A stretch of DNA of 64,000 nt from Jezberella montanilacus (GCF_003003055.1 NZ_PVTV01000011.1:124001-188000), one strand, 5' to 3'; counted from the stretch's first letter, positions 21,586 to 31,009 are shown. Program-made: numbers and translations. The notes: a model not told the origin generated them from the sequence alone.

Positions 21586-21620
21586 AAAAACGCCGCGCAA
21601 GTTGTGCGGCGGTTTTTTTT
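21586..21620 (+). terminator. Rho-independent terminator between livK and livH
   Basis: A GC-rich stem (CGCCGCGCA at 21591-21599 pairing with TGTGCGGCG at 21603-21611, one G-U pair) is followed by eight T residues at 21613-21620. It probably lets some transcripts read into livHMGF while stopping most after livK. Confidence 0.9.
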
Positions 21621-21690
21621 GTAGTACGAAATTTATTCAGTGCCTGAATAGGCCTATTGGCCTCACTTATCGCCTCGTTGAGAACGACTC

Positions 21691-22569
21691 ATGGAAAACC
21701 TTTTACAACTTGTTTATAGCGGTATCTCTTACGGGATGATCTATGCGTTAATCGCATTCGGCTATCAACTGACTTTCGCCACCTCAGGCACGCTGAATTT
21801 TGGTCAAGGCGAGGCGTTAATGTTGGGATCACTGGTTGGCTTGACGCTCTGCGACACTTTCGAAATTAATTACTGGTTGATGATCCCCATTGTCTGTCTG
21901 TTTGGTGCGTTGCAGGGCTCGTTTGTCGAATTTTTAGGCGTCAGACCGGCAATCAGGATCAAGTCCGAGTTTGGCTGGATCATGTCAACGATCGCACTGG
22001 GAATCATCTTCAAAAATGTCGCCGAGAACGTCTGGGGTAGAGATGACCTGCCTTTCCCCTCACCCATGGACGACGAGCCGATTAAAGTTTTGGGAGCCAA
22101 CGTCTTACCCATGGAACTCGTCGTGATTGGCGGTGCTTTCACGATGATGCTGCTCGTTGAATTGTTCAACCGCAAAAGTATTTACGGTAAAGCAGTCGTT
22201 GCCACATCCAATGATCGAGACGCTGCAGGTTTGATGGGCATCAACACGGGCCTGGTCATCACTTTTTCTTATGCTTTGTCTTCCTTGACTGCCTCTTTTG
22301 CCGGGGTATTGGTTTCGCCCCTGACACTAACGGGTGCGACCATGGGCGCGTCCTTAGGTTTAAAAGCTTTCGCTGTCGCCATTATCGGTGGGTTATCCAG
22401 TGGCATGGGTATTGTTGTCGGTGGCCTGATTCTGGGGATCGCTGAGACCGTCACTGGCTTTTACCTATCCACTGGGTATAAAGATGTGCCGGGTCTCGTG
22501 TTGTTGTTATTGGTTCTTGCGATGAAGCCGTCTGGTCTTTTTGGCAAAACAGCCATCAAGAAGGTGTAA
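21691..22569 (+). CDS. livH: Branched-chain amino-acid ABC transporter permease LivH
   Basis: One of the two membrane subunits of the importer. The 292-residue protein has about eight hydrophobic segments. It has the LivH N-terminal pattern YGMIYALIAFGYQLTFATSGTLNFGQGE, with the conserved NFGQGE loop, and the EAA-like loop SNDRDAAGLMGIN near 171-183 that contacts the ATPase. It is followed directly by the fused livM-livG gene, whose start is 4 bases after the livH stop. Confidence 0.94.
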   Translation: MENLLQLVYSGISYGMIYALIAFGYQLTFATSGTLNFGQGEALMLGSLVGLTLCDTFEINYWLMIPIVCLFGALQGSFVEFLGVRPAIRIKSEFGWIMSTIALGIIFKNVAENVWGRDDLPFPSPMDDEPIKVLGANVLPMELVVIGGAFTMMLLVELFNRKSIYGKAVVATSNDRDAAGLMGINTGLVITFSYALSSLTASFAGVLVSPLTLTGATMGASLGLKAFAVAIIGGLSSGMGIVVGGLILGIAETVTGFYLSTGYKDVPGLVLLLLVLAMKPSGLFGKTAIKKV

Positions 22570-22573
22570 CAAA

Positions 22574-24514
22574 ATGAAACTAAAAACACTACTGTTAGTC
22601 GCAGCGATCGCGCTGTTGTTTGCTTTCCCCTTGCTTGTGCCCAATCCCTATTACGTACACATGATTGAACGTATCCTGATTTACAGCATTTTGCTCTTTG
22701 GCTTGGATATTGTTGTGGGTTACACGGGGCAAGTTTCTCTGGGCCATGCGGGTCTGTTTGGCATCGGTGCTTATACAGCTGGGATTTTGTTTTTTAAACT
22801 GCACTTGCCATTTGTGTTGACCGTACCTCTGTCGATTGCGGTGACCGCAGCTTTTGGTGGTTTGCTGGCATTGCCCGCCCTGAAAGTCATCGGCCCTTAT
22901 CTTGCCATGGTCACGCTGGCATTCGGTACGATCATTCAAATTTTGATTAACGAGATGAGTTTTTTGACCGAAGGCCCAGTTGGGATCAAATTAACCAAGC
23001 CAAGTCTTGGATCCTATGTCGTCACAGAGCGCGAGTACTTCTGGATCGTTGCCGCACTGATGCTTATCGCTTTACTCGTTGCGCACCGGACGTTGAAGTC
23101 TCACCTGGGACGTGCCTTTGAAGCCTTGCGCGATAGCCCGATTGCCTGCGATTGCATGGGTGTCTCTGTTTACCGTTACAAAGTCTACGCCTTTGTAATC
23201 AGTGCCGGTTTTGCGGGTTTAGCCGGTAATTTGTATGCCTATTCAGAGCAATACATCTCGCCCAATACCTACGTGATCGAGCTGAGCATCCTGTTCTTGC
23301 TCGCCGTGATTATGGGTGGTCGCAAGTCGCGCATTGGATCAATTCTAGGCGCAGCAATCATCGTCCTTTTGCCTAAATTGCTGGATGACGTTGTACTCTT
23401 TCGACAAGTGATGGTGGTGCTATCGGTCTTGATGGTGCTCTTGTCAGGCTTATCATTAGTCAAAGGATTAACGACCATCAAAAAACTGTTGGTTCCCGTG
23501 ATCGGTACGATAGGGTTAACAGTATTCTCGTTTTTCCTCAAAAACATTACCGACTGGCGTTTGACGATTTTTGGTTGCATGATTTTGCTGGTCGTGTATT
23601 ACCTTCAAGATGGCATTGTTGGCTTTGTACGCAACTACTACGCTGCCGTGATGGGTAAGCAATCGGTGCACGAACACACTTTAGTTGCCGATACAGTCGT
23701 GCATTCTGACAAAGATGTGATCAGTGCTGCCCAGCAACGTGTGCAGTCCGGGCCCTTGCTCTCTGTCCAATCAATCTTGATGCAATTCGGTGGTTTGAAA
23801 GCCTTGAATAACGTTGACCTGACGGTCGAGCGTGGCACCATACACGGCTTGATCGGCCCGAATGGGTCAGGTAAGAGCACCATGATGAACGTATTGACAG
23901 GCATCTATGTCCCAACCGCAGGTGATGTGGTCTACGCGAGTAATAGCGTGGTGGGCAAAACTTCCTCTGAAATTGCTCTATCAGGCATTGCAAGGACGTT
24001 TCAAAACGTACAGTTGTTTGGTGAGATGACTGCCCTTGAAAACATACTGGTTGGCTTGCACCACACCTTTGACTCGAGCTTGCTGGACGTCGCTCTGCAT
24101 CTACCCAAATACACGAATGAAGAATCTGACGCACGTGTACGTGCGCTGGGACTGCTTGACTTTGTTGGCTTGGCAGCGGAGGCCAATGAGGAAGCACGCA
24201 ACCTGCCCTACGGCAAACAACGTGTGCTAGAAATCGCACGAGCGCTCGCGCTCGATCCGACCTTATTGCTACTTGACGAACCTGCCGCGGGTCTCACAGC
24301 ACCCGATATCAAAGATTTACTGGCAATCATTCAGAAGATCCGCGAGCACGGCATCACGATTATTTTGATCGAACATCATATGGACGTCGTCTCAGCCGCT
24401 TGCGACACCGTTTCAGTTTTGGACTTCGGCCAAAAGATCGCTGAAGGGAAGCCTGCAGAGGTTCAATCCAACGAAAAAGTCATCGAAGCCTATCTGGGCG
24501 GACAAGCGACCTAA
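22574..24514 (+). CDS. livM: Fused LivM permease and LivG ATPase
   Basis: A single 646-residue protein joining the second membrane subunit to one ATPase of the importer. Start chosen at the ATG after AAGGTG; an earlier in-frame start lies inside livH. Residues 1 to about 370 are LivM-like, with GYTGQVSLGHAGLFGIGAY and the DSPIACDCMGV coupling loop. About 50 hydrophobic residues (near 275-330) separate the normal LivM end from the segment DWRLTIFGC. The ABC domain begins near 395, with Walker A GPNGSGKST near 427, the LivG-type YGKQRVLEIARAL signature near 546 and Walker B LLLLDEPAAGL near 564. There is no separate livG gene. Confidence 0.93.
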   Translation: MKLKTLLLVAAIALLFAFPLLVPNPYYVHMIERILIYSILLFGLDIVVGYTGQVSLGHAGLFGIGAYTAGILFFKLHLPFVLTVPLSIAVTAAFGGLLALPALKVIGPYLAMVTLAFGTIIQILINEMSFLTEGPVGIKLTKPSLGSYVVTEREYFWIVAALMLIALLVAHRTLKSHLGRAFEALRDSPIACDCMGVSVYRYKVYAFVISAGFAGLAGNLYAYSEQYISPNTYVIELSILFLLAVIMGGRKSRIGSILGAAIIVLLPKLLDDVVLFRQVMVVLSVLMVLLSGLSLVKGLTTIKKLLVPVIGTIGLTVFSFFLKNITDWRLTIFGCMILLVVYYLQDGIVGFVRNYYAAVMGKQSVHEHTLVADTVVHSDKDVISAAQQRVQSGPLLSVQSILMQFGGLKALNNVDLTVERGTIHGLIGPNGSGKSTMMNVLTGIYVPTAGDVVYASNSVVGKTSSEIALSGIARTFQNVQLFGEMTALENILVGLHHTFDSSLLDVALHLPKYTNEESDARVRALGLLDFVGLAAEANEEARNLPYGKQRVLEIARALALDPTLLLLDEPAAGLTAPDIKDLLAIIQKIREHGITIILIEHHMDVVSAACDTVSVLDFGQKIAEGKPAEVQSNEKVIEAYLGGQAT

Positions 24515-24542
24515 AGCGTAAGCGCACAGACAAGGAATTCAT

Positions 24543-25265
24543 ATGCTATCTATCAAAAATCTCGAAGCAGGCTATGGCAAAGTCAAAGTCTTGCATGGCA
24601 TCACGATTGAAGTACCCAAAGGCCAAGTGATCACCTTGATTGGCTCGAATGGTGCTGGCAAAACCACCACGATGCGTGCCATTACTGGCATGATTAAACC
24701 GACTGCAGGCGACATCGAACTGGATGGTAAAAAAATAGCTGGCTTTGAATCGTACAAAATTGCTAAGCTGGGATTAGCCCACTCACCTGAGGGCCGCCGG
24801 GTGTTTTCAACGATGTCGGTGACAGACAATCTTTTGCTGGGTGCCTTCCCCCGTCTGACAGGCAGTCGCCCCAAGGGCGATGTCAAGCATGACCTGGATA
24901 GGGCCATGGACCTCTTCCCTCGCCTAAAAGAGCGTCGCAATCAACTTGCTGGTACGTTGTCAGGTGGTGAGCAGCAAATGCTTGCTATGGCTCGCGCCAT
25001 CATGCTTAATCCAGAGGTGATTTTGCTTGACGAGCCTTCGATGGGTTTGGCACCGATCCTGGTGGATGAAGTGTTTCGCATTATTTCTCGCCTAAAAAGC
25101 GAAGGCATGACCATGCTGCTGGTCGAACAGTTCGCCGCTGCGGCATTAAACGTTGCTGACTATGGTTACGTACTCGAGAATGGTCGTATCAGTGCCCAAG
25201 GCGCTGCAGAGAGCCTTAAGAACGATCCGGCAGTGAAGGCAGCCTATTTGGGCGGTGGGCACTAG
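24543..25265 (+). CDS. livF: Branched-chain amino-acid ABC transporter ATPase LivF
   Basis: The second ATPase of the importer, pairing with the LivG domain of the upstream fusion. The 240-residue protein has Walker A GSNGAGKTT (near 34), the LSGGEQQMLAMARA signature and Walker B ILLDEPSMGLAP. The LivF-type C-terminus YVLENGRISAQG is present. AAGGAA lies about 6 bases before the ATG. It is the last gene of livK-livH-livMG-livF. Confidence 0.95.
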   Translation: MLSIKNLEAGYGKVKVLHGITIEVPKGQVITLIGSNGAGKTTTMRAITGMIKPTAGDIELDGKKIAGFESYKIAKLGLAHSPEGRRVFSTMSVTDNLLLGAFPRLTGSRPKGDVKHDLDRAMDLFPRLKERRNQLAGTLSGGEQQMLAMARAIMLNPEVILLDEPSMGLAPILVDEVFRIISRLKSEGMTMLLVEQFAAAALNVADYGYVLENGRISAQGAAESLKNDPAVKAAYLGGGH

Positions 25266-25296
25266 GTAGTCAGAGCGGTGTCCTTAGTGCACCGGT

Positions 25297-26211
25297 TCAG
25301 TGTTCATGTTCATCCAGCACCAAATGGACCAGGCCTCGTTCAGTCGCGAGCCCTACTTTCGCCCCAACCGGAAGTGTTACTTTCATCGGCGTGTGACCAA
25401 AGGGTAAGCCTGTGATCACAGGAATCCCATAGGTTTTTCTCACGTATTTGATGACCGCTGGTAAGTCATAGCCTTGATCATGCGGGGCCAGCCGATAGTC
25501 GGTAAACTGCCCCAAAATCAGCGCTTTCTGTTTGCCAAGAATCCCAGCCTGATAGAGCTGATTGAGCATGCGCTCAACGCGATAAGGATGCTCGTTAACG
25601 TCTTCGACGAACAATATTCCGCCACTGATCTTAGGCATGTAAGGTGTGCCGATTAGCGTGCACAAAGTCGCAAGATTACCGCCCCATAAGGTGCCACGGC
25701 AATCGATAGAATCGGCATCCCTGGTCTCAAAACTCAGGATTTCAAGCTCACCGCGCATTGCCTCGCCAAAGACCTCTGCTGTTAAGAGGTCTAGTTTGTT
25801 TGCTCCAAAGTCAGCACAGGCTGTTGGGCCTACATAGCTCACTGCCCCTGTCTTAGCCAGTAAAGCAAGATTGAAAGCGGTGAAGTCACTCTGTCCGATA
25901 AAACGTTTGCCTGAGTCAGCAATCGCTTTGAAATCAAGCTGAGGCAATAAGCGGGTTAATCCGTAACCACCGCGACTTGCCATCACGATCGGTAGCTTTT
26001 GTTTTATCGCTCGGGAAAAAGCACTTAAGCGCTGCGCATCAGTGCCAGCAAAACGCTGATTCACCGCCAGCGCCTGACGATCAATGGCCACTTTATAACC
26101 TAGCTTAGTGAGCCGAACTGAAGCACGCTCAAGCGTCTTTGGATCTGCTATAGCGCTTGATGGCGAAATGACATAAATGCCGTGAGCGTCTGGCGTTGCG
26201 TATTCAGTCAT
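25297..26211 (-). CDS. ldcA: LD-carboxypeptidase (peptidase S66), muropeptide recycling
   Basis: Removes the terminal D-alanine from cytoplasmic murein tetrapeptides, so that recycled peptides re-enter cell-wall synthesis. The 304-residue protein has no signal peptide. The nucleophile Ser is in MASRGGYGLTRLLPQLD near residue 107, with the typical IGQSDFTAFNLAL block after it. The late catalytic Glu is near FVEDVNEHPYRVERML and the His is in LPFGHTPMKVTLPVG near the C-terminus. It is convergent with livF (31-base gap) and sits downstream of tadA. Confidence 0.9.
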   Translation of the reverse strand: MTEYATPDAHGIYVISPSSAIADPKTLERASVRLTKLGYKVAIDRQALAVNQRFAGTDAQRLSAFSRAIKQKLPIVMASRGGYGLTRLLPQLDFKAIADSGKRFIGQSDFTAFNLALLAKTGAVSYVGPTACADFGANKLDLLTAEVFGEAMRGELEILSFETRDADSIDCRGTLWGGNLATLCTLIGTPYMPKISGGILFVEDVNEHPYRVERMLNQLYQAGILGKQKALILGQFTDYRLAPHDQGYDLPAVIKYVRKTYGIPVITGLPFGHTPMKVTLPVGAKVGLATERGLVHLVLDEHEH

Positions 26212-26282
26212 GAAGTTATTTTCTCGTGTTCAATCAATTCGAAGTCGACCGTATCATAGGACATATCGGTGTGACAAAAAGC

Positions 26283-26750
26283 TTAATTTTTTTGACGCTT
26301 TCGTTGAAAAAAATCTGTTAGTGTTTCACCACAAATTTGACTCATGATGCCACCAATTACTTCAGCGTGATGGTTGAGCCTAGGCTCGGCGGGCAGGTCA
26401 ATCACACTGCCGCAGACACCTGTTTTAGCGTCTCGCGCGCCAAATACCACCCGTTTAATACGCGCATGCATGATGGCGCCCATGCACATTGCACAGGGCT
26501 CGAGGGTCACATATAAAGAGGCTCCAGTCAGCCGATAATTTTGCAGCGTCAATGCCGCATTTCTTAGCGCCACGACTTCTGCGTGCGCAGTCGGGTCATG
26601 CGTGGTGATCGTCTGATTGAACCCTTCGCCAATGACCTCACCCACTTCGTTAACGACAATGGCGCCAACTGGCACCTCACCGCTCAACTCGGCCTGTTTG
26701 GCTTGCCTGAGCGCTAAACCCATATAGTGTTCGTCAACCGAAGCAATCAT
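26283..26750 (-). CDS. tadA: tRNA-specific adenosine deaminase
   Basis: Deaminates A34 to inosine in tRNA-Arg(ACG), which is needed to read CGC and CGA codons. The 155-residue protein has the zinc and catalytic set HAE (His56, Glu58) and PCAMC (Cys86, Cys89) of the cytidine-deaminase fold, with MCMGAIMHARIKRVVFGA as in TadA. Start MIASVDEHYMGLALRQA is normal. It lies 45 bases downstream of the HAD phosphatase gene on the same strand. Confidence 0.95.
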   Translation of the reverse strand: MIASVDEHYMGLALRQAKQAELSGEVPVGAIVVNEVGEVIGEGFNQTITTHDPTAHAEVVALRNAALTLQNYRLTGASLYVTLEPCAMCMGAIMHARIKRVVFGARDAKTGVCGSVIDLPAEPRLNHHAEVIGGIMSQICGETLTDFFQRKRQKN

Positions 26751-26795
26751 TGACCAGAACGCCCCAACAAGGGATAAGGACTCGCTACGAGCTGA

Positions 26796-27656
26796 CTATC
26801 CACGATATTGTCGCGACTTCAAGGCCACCCGACTAGCAAGGCTTGTCAATGCCTCTTCAAGCCATTGATACAGCTCTGCATCTTCGTCATAGCGCGCTTG
26901 ATTCAAGTTCGATACCCTGCCATCTTCAATAAATCCCCATGCTCGACTGCGCTTGTCGCGATGCTTGGGATCCCAGACCCCAAAGGCATAACCGCCCCCT
27001 CGCTTAACGACTGAAAAGCACGGAATGTCTGTATAGCCATCGCCGACAAAAACCATTTGATCAAAAGGGACTCTCAAGCGATCCTCGGCTACTTTACGAT
27101 TCACTTCAAAGGGCTTGCCGACATAGGCTGGCCCGACAATACCCTTTTGAATATGGAACAAATAGCGAGTTTTATCAGTAAAGCTCACAATCCGCCTTGG
27201 GAAGCTGATCCCGCCCGTTTCATCGTAAATAAACTCAGATGCCCAGATATCGGTGAACTCTTTGGCAATCGGTGTGTTACGAACCACATCGCCAATTCCG
27301 CTTGAAATCAGATAGAACTCAAGCTGCACTTGTGGATGCCTTTTACGTACCTGCTCGCGCAAACGAGTAAAGAGCGTAGCAACGCCGACATGAAGGGGTA
27401 AACGCTGCCCCCAGTTGACAAGATCCGCCTGCTTAATGGCCTCAGCACCACCAGAGCTTGCCGCTCGAGATTTAGACAATTCAATCATCTCGTGCAAATA
27501 AGCCGGCACTGGATCCCAATCCTGATTGAGCAGAGGATCGACCCTACCCGACCAGAACTGTTGCGTGTCTACGCCAATTGACTCGAGAAAGCCAGACGTG
27601 CTGTCAGGCGCCAGGGTATCGTCAAAATCAAAAATCAAGGCAATGACATCAGACAT
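26796..27656 (-). CDS. HAD-superfamily hydrolase, probable small-molecule phosphatase
   Basis: A 286-residue protein of the haloacid dehalogenase fold. Motif I is FDFDDTLAP with the nucleophile Asp10 and the acid Asp12. Motif II is LISSG and motif III/IV FVGDGYTDIPCF, which closes the active site. It resembles phosphoserine-phosphatase-like HADs, but the cap region is unassigned and the substrate is unknown. GGAAAG lies upstream of the ATG. It precedes tadA and ldcA on the reverse strand, and is divergent from the methyltransferase gene with 113 bases between the starts. Confidence 0.8.
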   Translation of the reverse strand: MSDVIALIFDFDDTLAPDSTSGFLESIGVDTQQFWSGRVDPLLNQDWDPVPAYLHEMIELSKSRAASSGGAEAIKQADLVNWGQRLPLHVGVATLFTRLREQVRKRHPQVQLEFYLISSGIGDVVRNTPIAKEFTDIWASEFIYDETGGISFPRRIVSFTDKTRYLFHIQKGIVGPAYVGKPFEVNRKVAEDRLRVPFDQMVFVGDGYTDIPCFSVVKRGGGYAFGVWDPKHRDKRSRAWGFIEDGRVSNLNQARYDEDAELYQWLEEALTSLASRVALKSRQYRG

Positions 27657-27769
27657 ACTTTTGCTTTCCGTGACAGGAGTTGATTACGCTTCGACTGGCA
27701 AAGCAGCAATATTTGCCCCTGAGTTGACCGTGAATGCAATATTATTCGCTTTTAGACGAGCGCTAAGCC

Positions 27770-28624
27770 ATGAGCAATACAGAAATCCGTCCTGACCAAT
27801 CAATTGAACTGCTGAAAGCGCTACACATTCTGACCCGCGACGGTAAACTCAATCAGGATAGTCGGCGCAAACTCAAGCAAGTCAATCATCTTTACCAGTT
27901 CATCGAACCCTTATTACAAGAACTGGCATCCTCTCGTGACACCTTTACAGTCGTCGACCACGGCGCAGGCAAATCGTATCTGGGATTTATTCTGACCGAT
28001 CTGTTTCTGCGACATCACGCACTCAATGCAACGATGGTGGGGATTGAAACCAGACCAGAATTGGTGGCAAGCTCTGAGGGGCTCGCGAAAAACCTGGGAT
28101 TTAAACAAATGCGGTTTTTGAATTTGTCTGCAGCTGAGTCAATTACCTCGGCGTTATTGCCGCCAAAAATTGAACTAGTCACAGCCTTACATGCTTGCAA
28201 TACAGCAACAGACGATGCGATCCGTTTTGGCTTGGAAAAACAGGCCGACCACATGGTTCTCGTGCCCTGCTGTCAGGCAGAGGTCGCCTCGGTACTCAAA
28301 AAGCACAAAGCGCGGCAACTCAAAGACCCATTAGCTGAAATTTGGCGACATCCTATCCATACCCGCGAATTCGGTAGCCACGTGACGAATGCGCTGCGCT
28401 GTTTACAGCTTGAAGCAAATGGCTATCAAGTGACGGTAACTGAATTAGTGGGATGGGAGCACTCGATGAAAAACGAACTGATCATTGCGACGCGTAAAGG
28501 TTCGCACAATCAACAGGCGGCCAAGCGTTTGCAAGCGTTGCTCGACCGCCTTGGCTTGGAAGAATTGACTGCACGTTTTCTGACACAACCCGTCAACCCA
28601 CCCGGGCACGAGGCTCACGTTTGA
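27770..28624 (+). CDS. SAM-dependent methyltransferase of the Methyltransf_32 type
   Basis: A 284-residue cytoplasmic protein. The SAM-binding loop reads VVDHGAGKSYLGFIL (61-75), in which a Lys-Ser-Tyr segment replaces the usual GxG ending; this is the mark of the Methyltransf_32 family (related to GSTCD/METTL25-like proteins). ALHACNTATDDAI (about 143-155) and the VPCCQAEV cysteine pair are the other conserved blocks. Substrate unknown; an RNA or protein target is a guess. It overlaps the frame of the following epimerase-like gene only if the latter uses its early TTG. Confidence 0.78.
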   Translation: MSNTEIRPDQSIELLKALHILTRDGKLNQDSRRKLKQVNHLYQFIEPLLQELASSRDTFTVVDHGAGKSYLGFILTDLFLRHHALNATMVGIETRPELVASSEGLAKNLGFKQMRFLNLSAAESITSALLPPKIELVTALHACNTATDDAIRFGLEKQADHMVLVPCCQAEVASVLKKHKARQLKDPLAEIWRHPIHTREFGSHVTNALRCLQLEANGYQVTVTELVGWEHSMKNELIIATRKGSHNQQAAKRLQALLDRLGLEELTARFLTQPVNPPGHEAHV

Positions 28625-28638
28625 ACCGAGCAGAAAAG

Positions 28639-29517
28639 ATGTCAACTCAAAAAGTTTTGATTGCTGGGTGTGGTGATCTGGGCTTGCGCATCGCAAGGCT
28701 TCTGCTTATGCATACGGGAACCGAGGTGTGGGCGCTGCGTCGCCAAATACCAGCGATCTCCGAAGAGACGTTGCCTGATCCAGTACAAGCTCACATTCAC
28801 TGGATTGAAGCAGATCTGACTAAGATAGAGACGCTAGATCAGATCCCGTCTGGGGTTACGCACATTATTTACGCCGCCTCTGCTGATGGCCGAAACGAAG
28901 CTTCATACCGCGCTATCTATTTAAACGGTTTAGAAAACATCATCACAGCCTGTAAAACCAAGCAACTTAAGCAAGTTATCTTTATCTCGTCTACCGCTGT
29001 GTATGAGGACCACGAAGGTAGCTTAGTCGATGAAATGACCATCAGCACACCACAATCGTTTAATGGTCGCATCATGCTTGAAGCCGAAACTTGGCTGGCA
29101 GCACAAACAGATATCGCCAGCACGGTCAGTCTGAGGCTTTCTGGGATCTACGGGCCGGGCCGACAATTTCTCATTAATCGTCTCAGAGCAGGTTTAGTCA
29201 CTGCACCGCCATCCAACCAGCATTGGGTTAATCGTATCCATATCGATGACGCAGCTAGAGCAGTCGCACACATCATGGGCATGTCGGAACCTCAAAAGCT
29301 TTACCTGGTGACCGACAGCACCCCTTTACCGATGCGTGTGCTTTATGAAGCCATTGCACTCATGGTGGGTGGCCCTGTGCCTGCGATGGGGCCCGCCCCT
29401 TTATCGGTGGGCAGTAAGAGATTATCGAATGCCCGTCTATTATCGACAGGCTTTGCTTTTGATTGGCCTGATAGTCGACTGGGACACGCAGCCTTACTGC
29501 AAAACGAAGATAGCTAA
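28639..29517 (+). CDS. NAD(P)-dependent epimerase/SDR-like protein (YeeZ type)
   Basis: A 292-residue Rossmann-fold protein read from the ATG of MSTQKVLIAGCGDLG. A TTG six codons earlier overlaps the previous stop. The nucleotide loop is GCGDLGLRIA, with the first glycines of the GxGxxG pattern. Later blocks are HIIYAAS, FISSTAVYED and LRLSGIYGPGRQ, as in atypical extended SDRs such as YeeZ. The YxxxK catalytic pair is not clear. Physiological substrate unknown. It ends 70 bases before the convergent greB. Confidence 0.8.
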   Translation: MSTQKVLIAGCGDLGLRIARLLLMHTGTEVWALRRQIPAISEETLPDPVQAHIHWIEADLTKIETLDQIPSGVTHIIYAASADGRNEASYRAIYLNGLENIITACKTKQLKQVIFISSTAVYEDHEGSLVDEMTISTPQSFNGRIMLEAETWLAAQTDIASTVSLRLSGIYGPGRQFLINRLRAGLVTAPPSNQHWVNRIHIDDAARAVAHIMGMSEPQKLYLVTDSTPLPMRVLYEAIALMVGGPVPAMGPAPLSVGSKRLSNARLLSTGFAFDWPDSRLGHAALLQNEDS

Positions 29518-29587
29518 CAAAGCAATATCCGAGTGCGCGTTTCAGCGGTGCTTCAAACGCAGTCTCGCATTGCCTTTCAAGCGTAAT

Positions 29588-30139
29588 TTACGCGGGATAA
29601 GTAATCTCAAGGATATCGAGCTCATCGATCCCCGCAGGGGTTCGTAAGATCACGGTATCGCCTTCTTTTGCCTTGTTCAATGCCCGCGCAACGGGCGAGA
29701 TCCAGCTGATCTTGCCGTTGAGTGGTTCTGCCTCATCAACACCCACAATCGTGACGCGATACGTTTGACCTGCCTTGTCTACATAATGCACCGTTGCGCC
29801 AAAGAACACTTGATCACGATTCGTCTGCAGCGCAGGATCAACGACCTCGGCGATTCCGAGTCGTTTCGTTAAAAAACGCATGCGCCGATCAATTTCTCGC
29901 AGGCGTTTTTTACCGTACAGGTAATCACCGTTTTCGGATCGATCGCCGTTAGAGGCAGCCCAAGAGACAACCTGCACCATGGCAGGACGCTCTTCATTCA
30001 TCAGATGCTGCAACTCATTACGCATCGCAGCATACCCCCCGGGAGTCAGGTAGTTTTTTGTTCCTGCGGGCAGCGTTAAACCAACCGGGATGTCTTCATC
30101 CTCATCTTGCGATGTTTCTTTTACAAATGCTTTGTTCAT
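29588..30139 (-). CDS. greB: Transcription elongation factor GreB
   Basis: Rescues backtracked RNA polymerase by stimulating cleavage of the transcript 3' end. It has an N-terminal coiled coil whose tip carries the acidic residues (NGDRSENGDYLYGKKRLREIDRRMRFL, about 64-90), including the DxxE pair in DRSENGD, and a C-terminal FKBP-like domain. GreB rather than GreA is indicated by the YGKKRLREIDRR segment. At 183 aa it has about 25 extra N-terminal residues (MNKAFVKETSQDEDED) over E. coli GreB. It lies 12 bases downstream of the PHP-domain gene on the same strand. Confidence 0.93.
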   Translation of the reverse strand: MNKAFVKETSQDEDEDIPVGLTLPAGTKNYLTPGGYAAMRNELQHLMNEERPAMVQVVSWAASNGDRSENGDYLYGKKRLREIDRRMRFLTKRLGIAEVVDPALQTNRDQVFFGATVHYVDKAGQTYRVTIVGVDEAEPLNGKISWISPVARALNKAKEGDTVILRTPAGIDELDILEITYPA

Positions 30140-30151
30140 GTCAGACTTTAA

Positions 30152-31009
30152 TCAAACTGCGAGATGTTGCCACACCGGCGTGAGGTCAGCGGGAAGCGCT
30201 GGTAAGCTACCCAGATCATGCTGGCTCTCCTGTGGGCTATGGAAATCTGATCCGCAAGACGCGAGAAAGCCGTAGTTTCTGGCAACTGCTGCGAACTCGG
30301 TATATTGGGCGGGGGTGTGACTTCCAGTTACGACCTCGATACCAAGCCCGCCCGCCTCTTTAAAGCTGTTGAATAAACCATCGAATTGCGTCTCGTCGTA
30401 GCGGTAGCGACCAGGATGAGCAATCACCGCGACCCCCCCAGCACCATTAATCCAACCGACCGCATCTTCAAGCTTGGCCCAATGCATGGGAACGTAGGCC
30501 GGGCCACCGTCGTGAAGATATTGGTTAAACACGGCCTGCACATCTTTAAATTTTTCAGGATAGGCCTGCGCCAGATACCGAGCAAAATGAGTACGGCTAA
30601 TGAGCTCTGGGTTGCCGACAAAGGGCAATGAGCCATCAAAAGCACCTGGCATGCCTAGGTGCGCCAATTTATCACTCATCGCACGAGCCCGAGCCGAACG
30701 GCCATGACGCGTGCGCTCGAGCCCTTGAATTAAATCCACGTTCTCGATATCAACCCCCAGACCCACGATATGAACGGTCTGGTTGGCCCAAGTCACAGAA
30801 ATCTCAACACCGCTCAGATACGTCATCCCCAAAGCTTCTGCCGTCTGACGGGCAATAACTTGACCGCCTAATTCATCATGATCGGTCAAGGACCAGAGGG
30901 TGACACCACGGTCTGCAGCACGTCTTGCCACAACAGCCGGAGCCAGACTGCCGTCAGAGACAGTCGAGTGACAATGCAAATCGGCGCGAATGAGGTCGTC
31001 GTTAATCAT
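30152..31009 (-). CDS. rnm: PHP-domain phosphoesterase, RNase AM-like
   Basis: In the E. coli counterpart (YciV/RNase AM) this enzyme removes nucleotides from 5' ends of RNA and hydrolyses 3',5'-nucleoside bisphosphates. The PHP metal ligands are in RADLHCHSTVSDGS (8-21) and SLTDHDELGG (about 40-49). Later ones are in AHPGRYRY and CGSDFHSP near residue 250. The 285-residue length is right. Its ATG overlaps the end of the alpha/beta hydrolase gene by 8 bases, which suggests coupled translation. Confidence 0.87.
   Translation of the reverse strand: MINDDLIRADLHCHSTVSDGSLAPAVVARRAADRGVTLWSLTDHDELGGQVIARQTAEALGMTYLSGVEISVTWANQTVHIVGLGVDIENVDLIQGLERTRHGRSARARAMSDKLAHLGMPGAFDGSLPFVGNPELISRTHFARYLAQAYPEKFKDVQAVFNQYLHDGGPAYVPMHWAKLEDAVGWINGAGGVAVIAHPGRYRYDETQFDGLFNSFKEAGGLGIEVVTGSHTPAQYTEFAAVARNYGFLASCGSDFHSPQESQHDLGSLPALPADLTPVWQHLAV

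Noticed and set aside
23721-24239. Open frame of 172 codons on the minus strand inside the livM-livG fusion
   Set aside because: Composition is rich in Arg, Ser, Cys and His as expected for a frame opposite a coding gene, and it overlaps conserved ATPase motifs.
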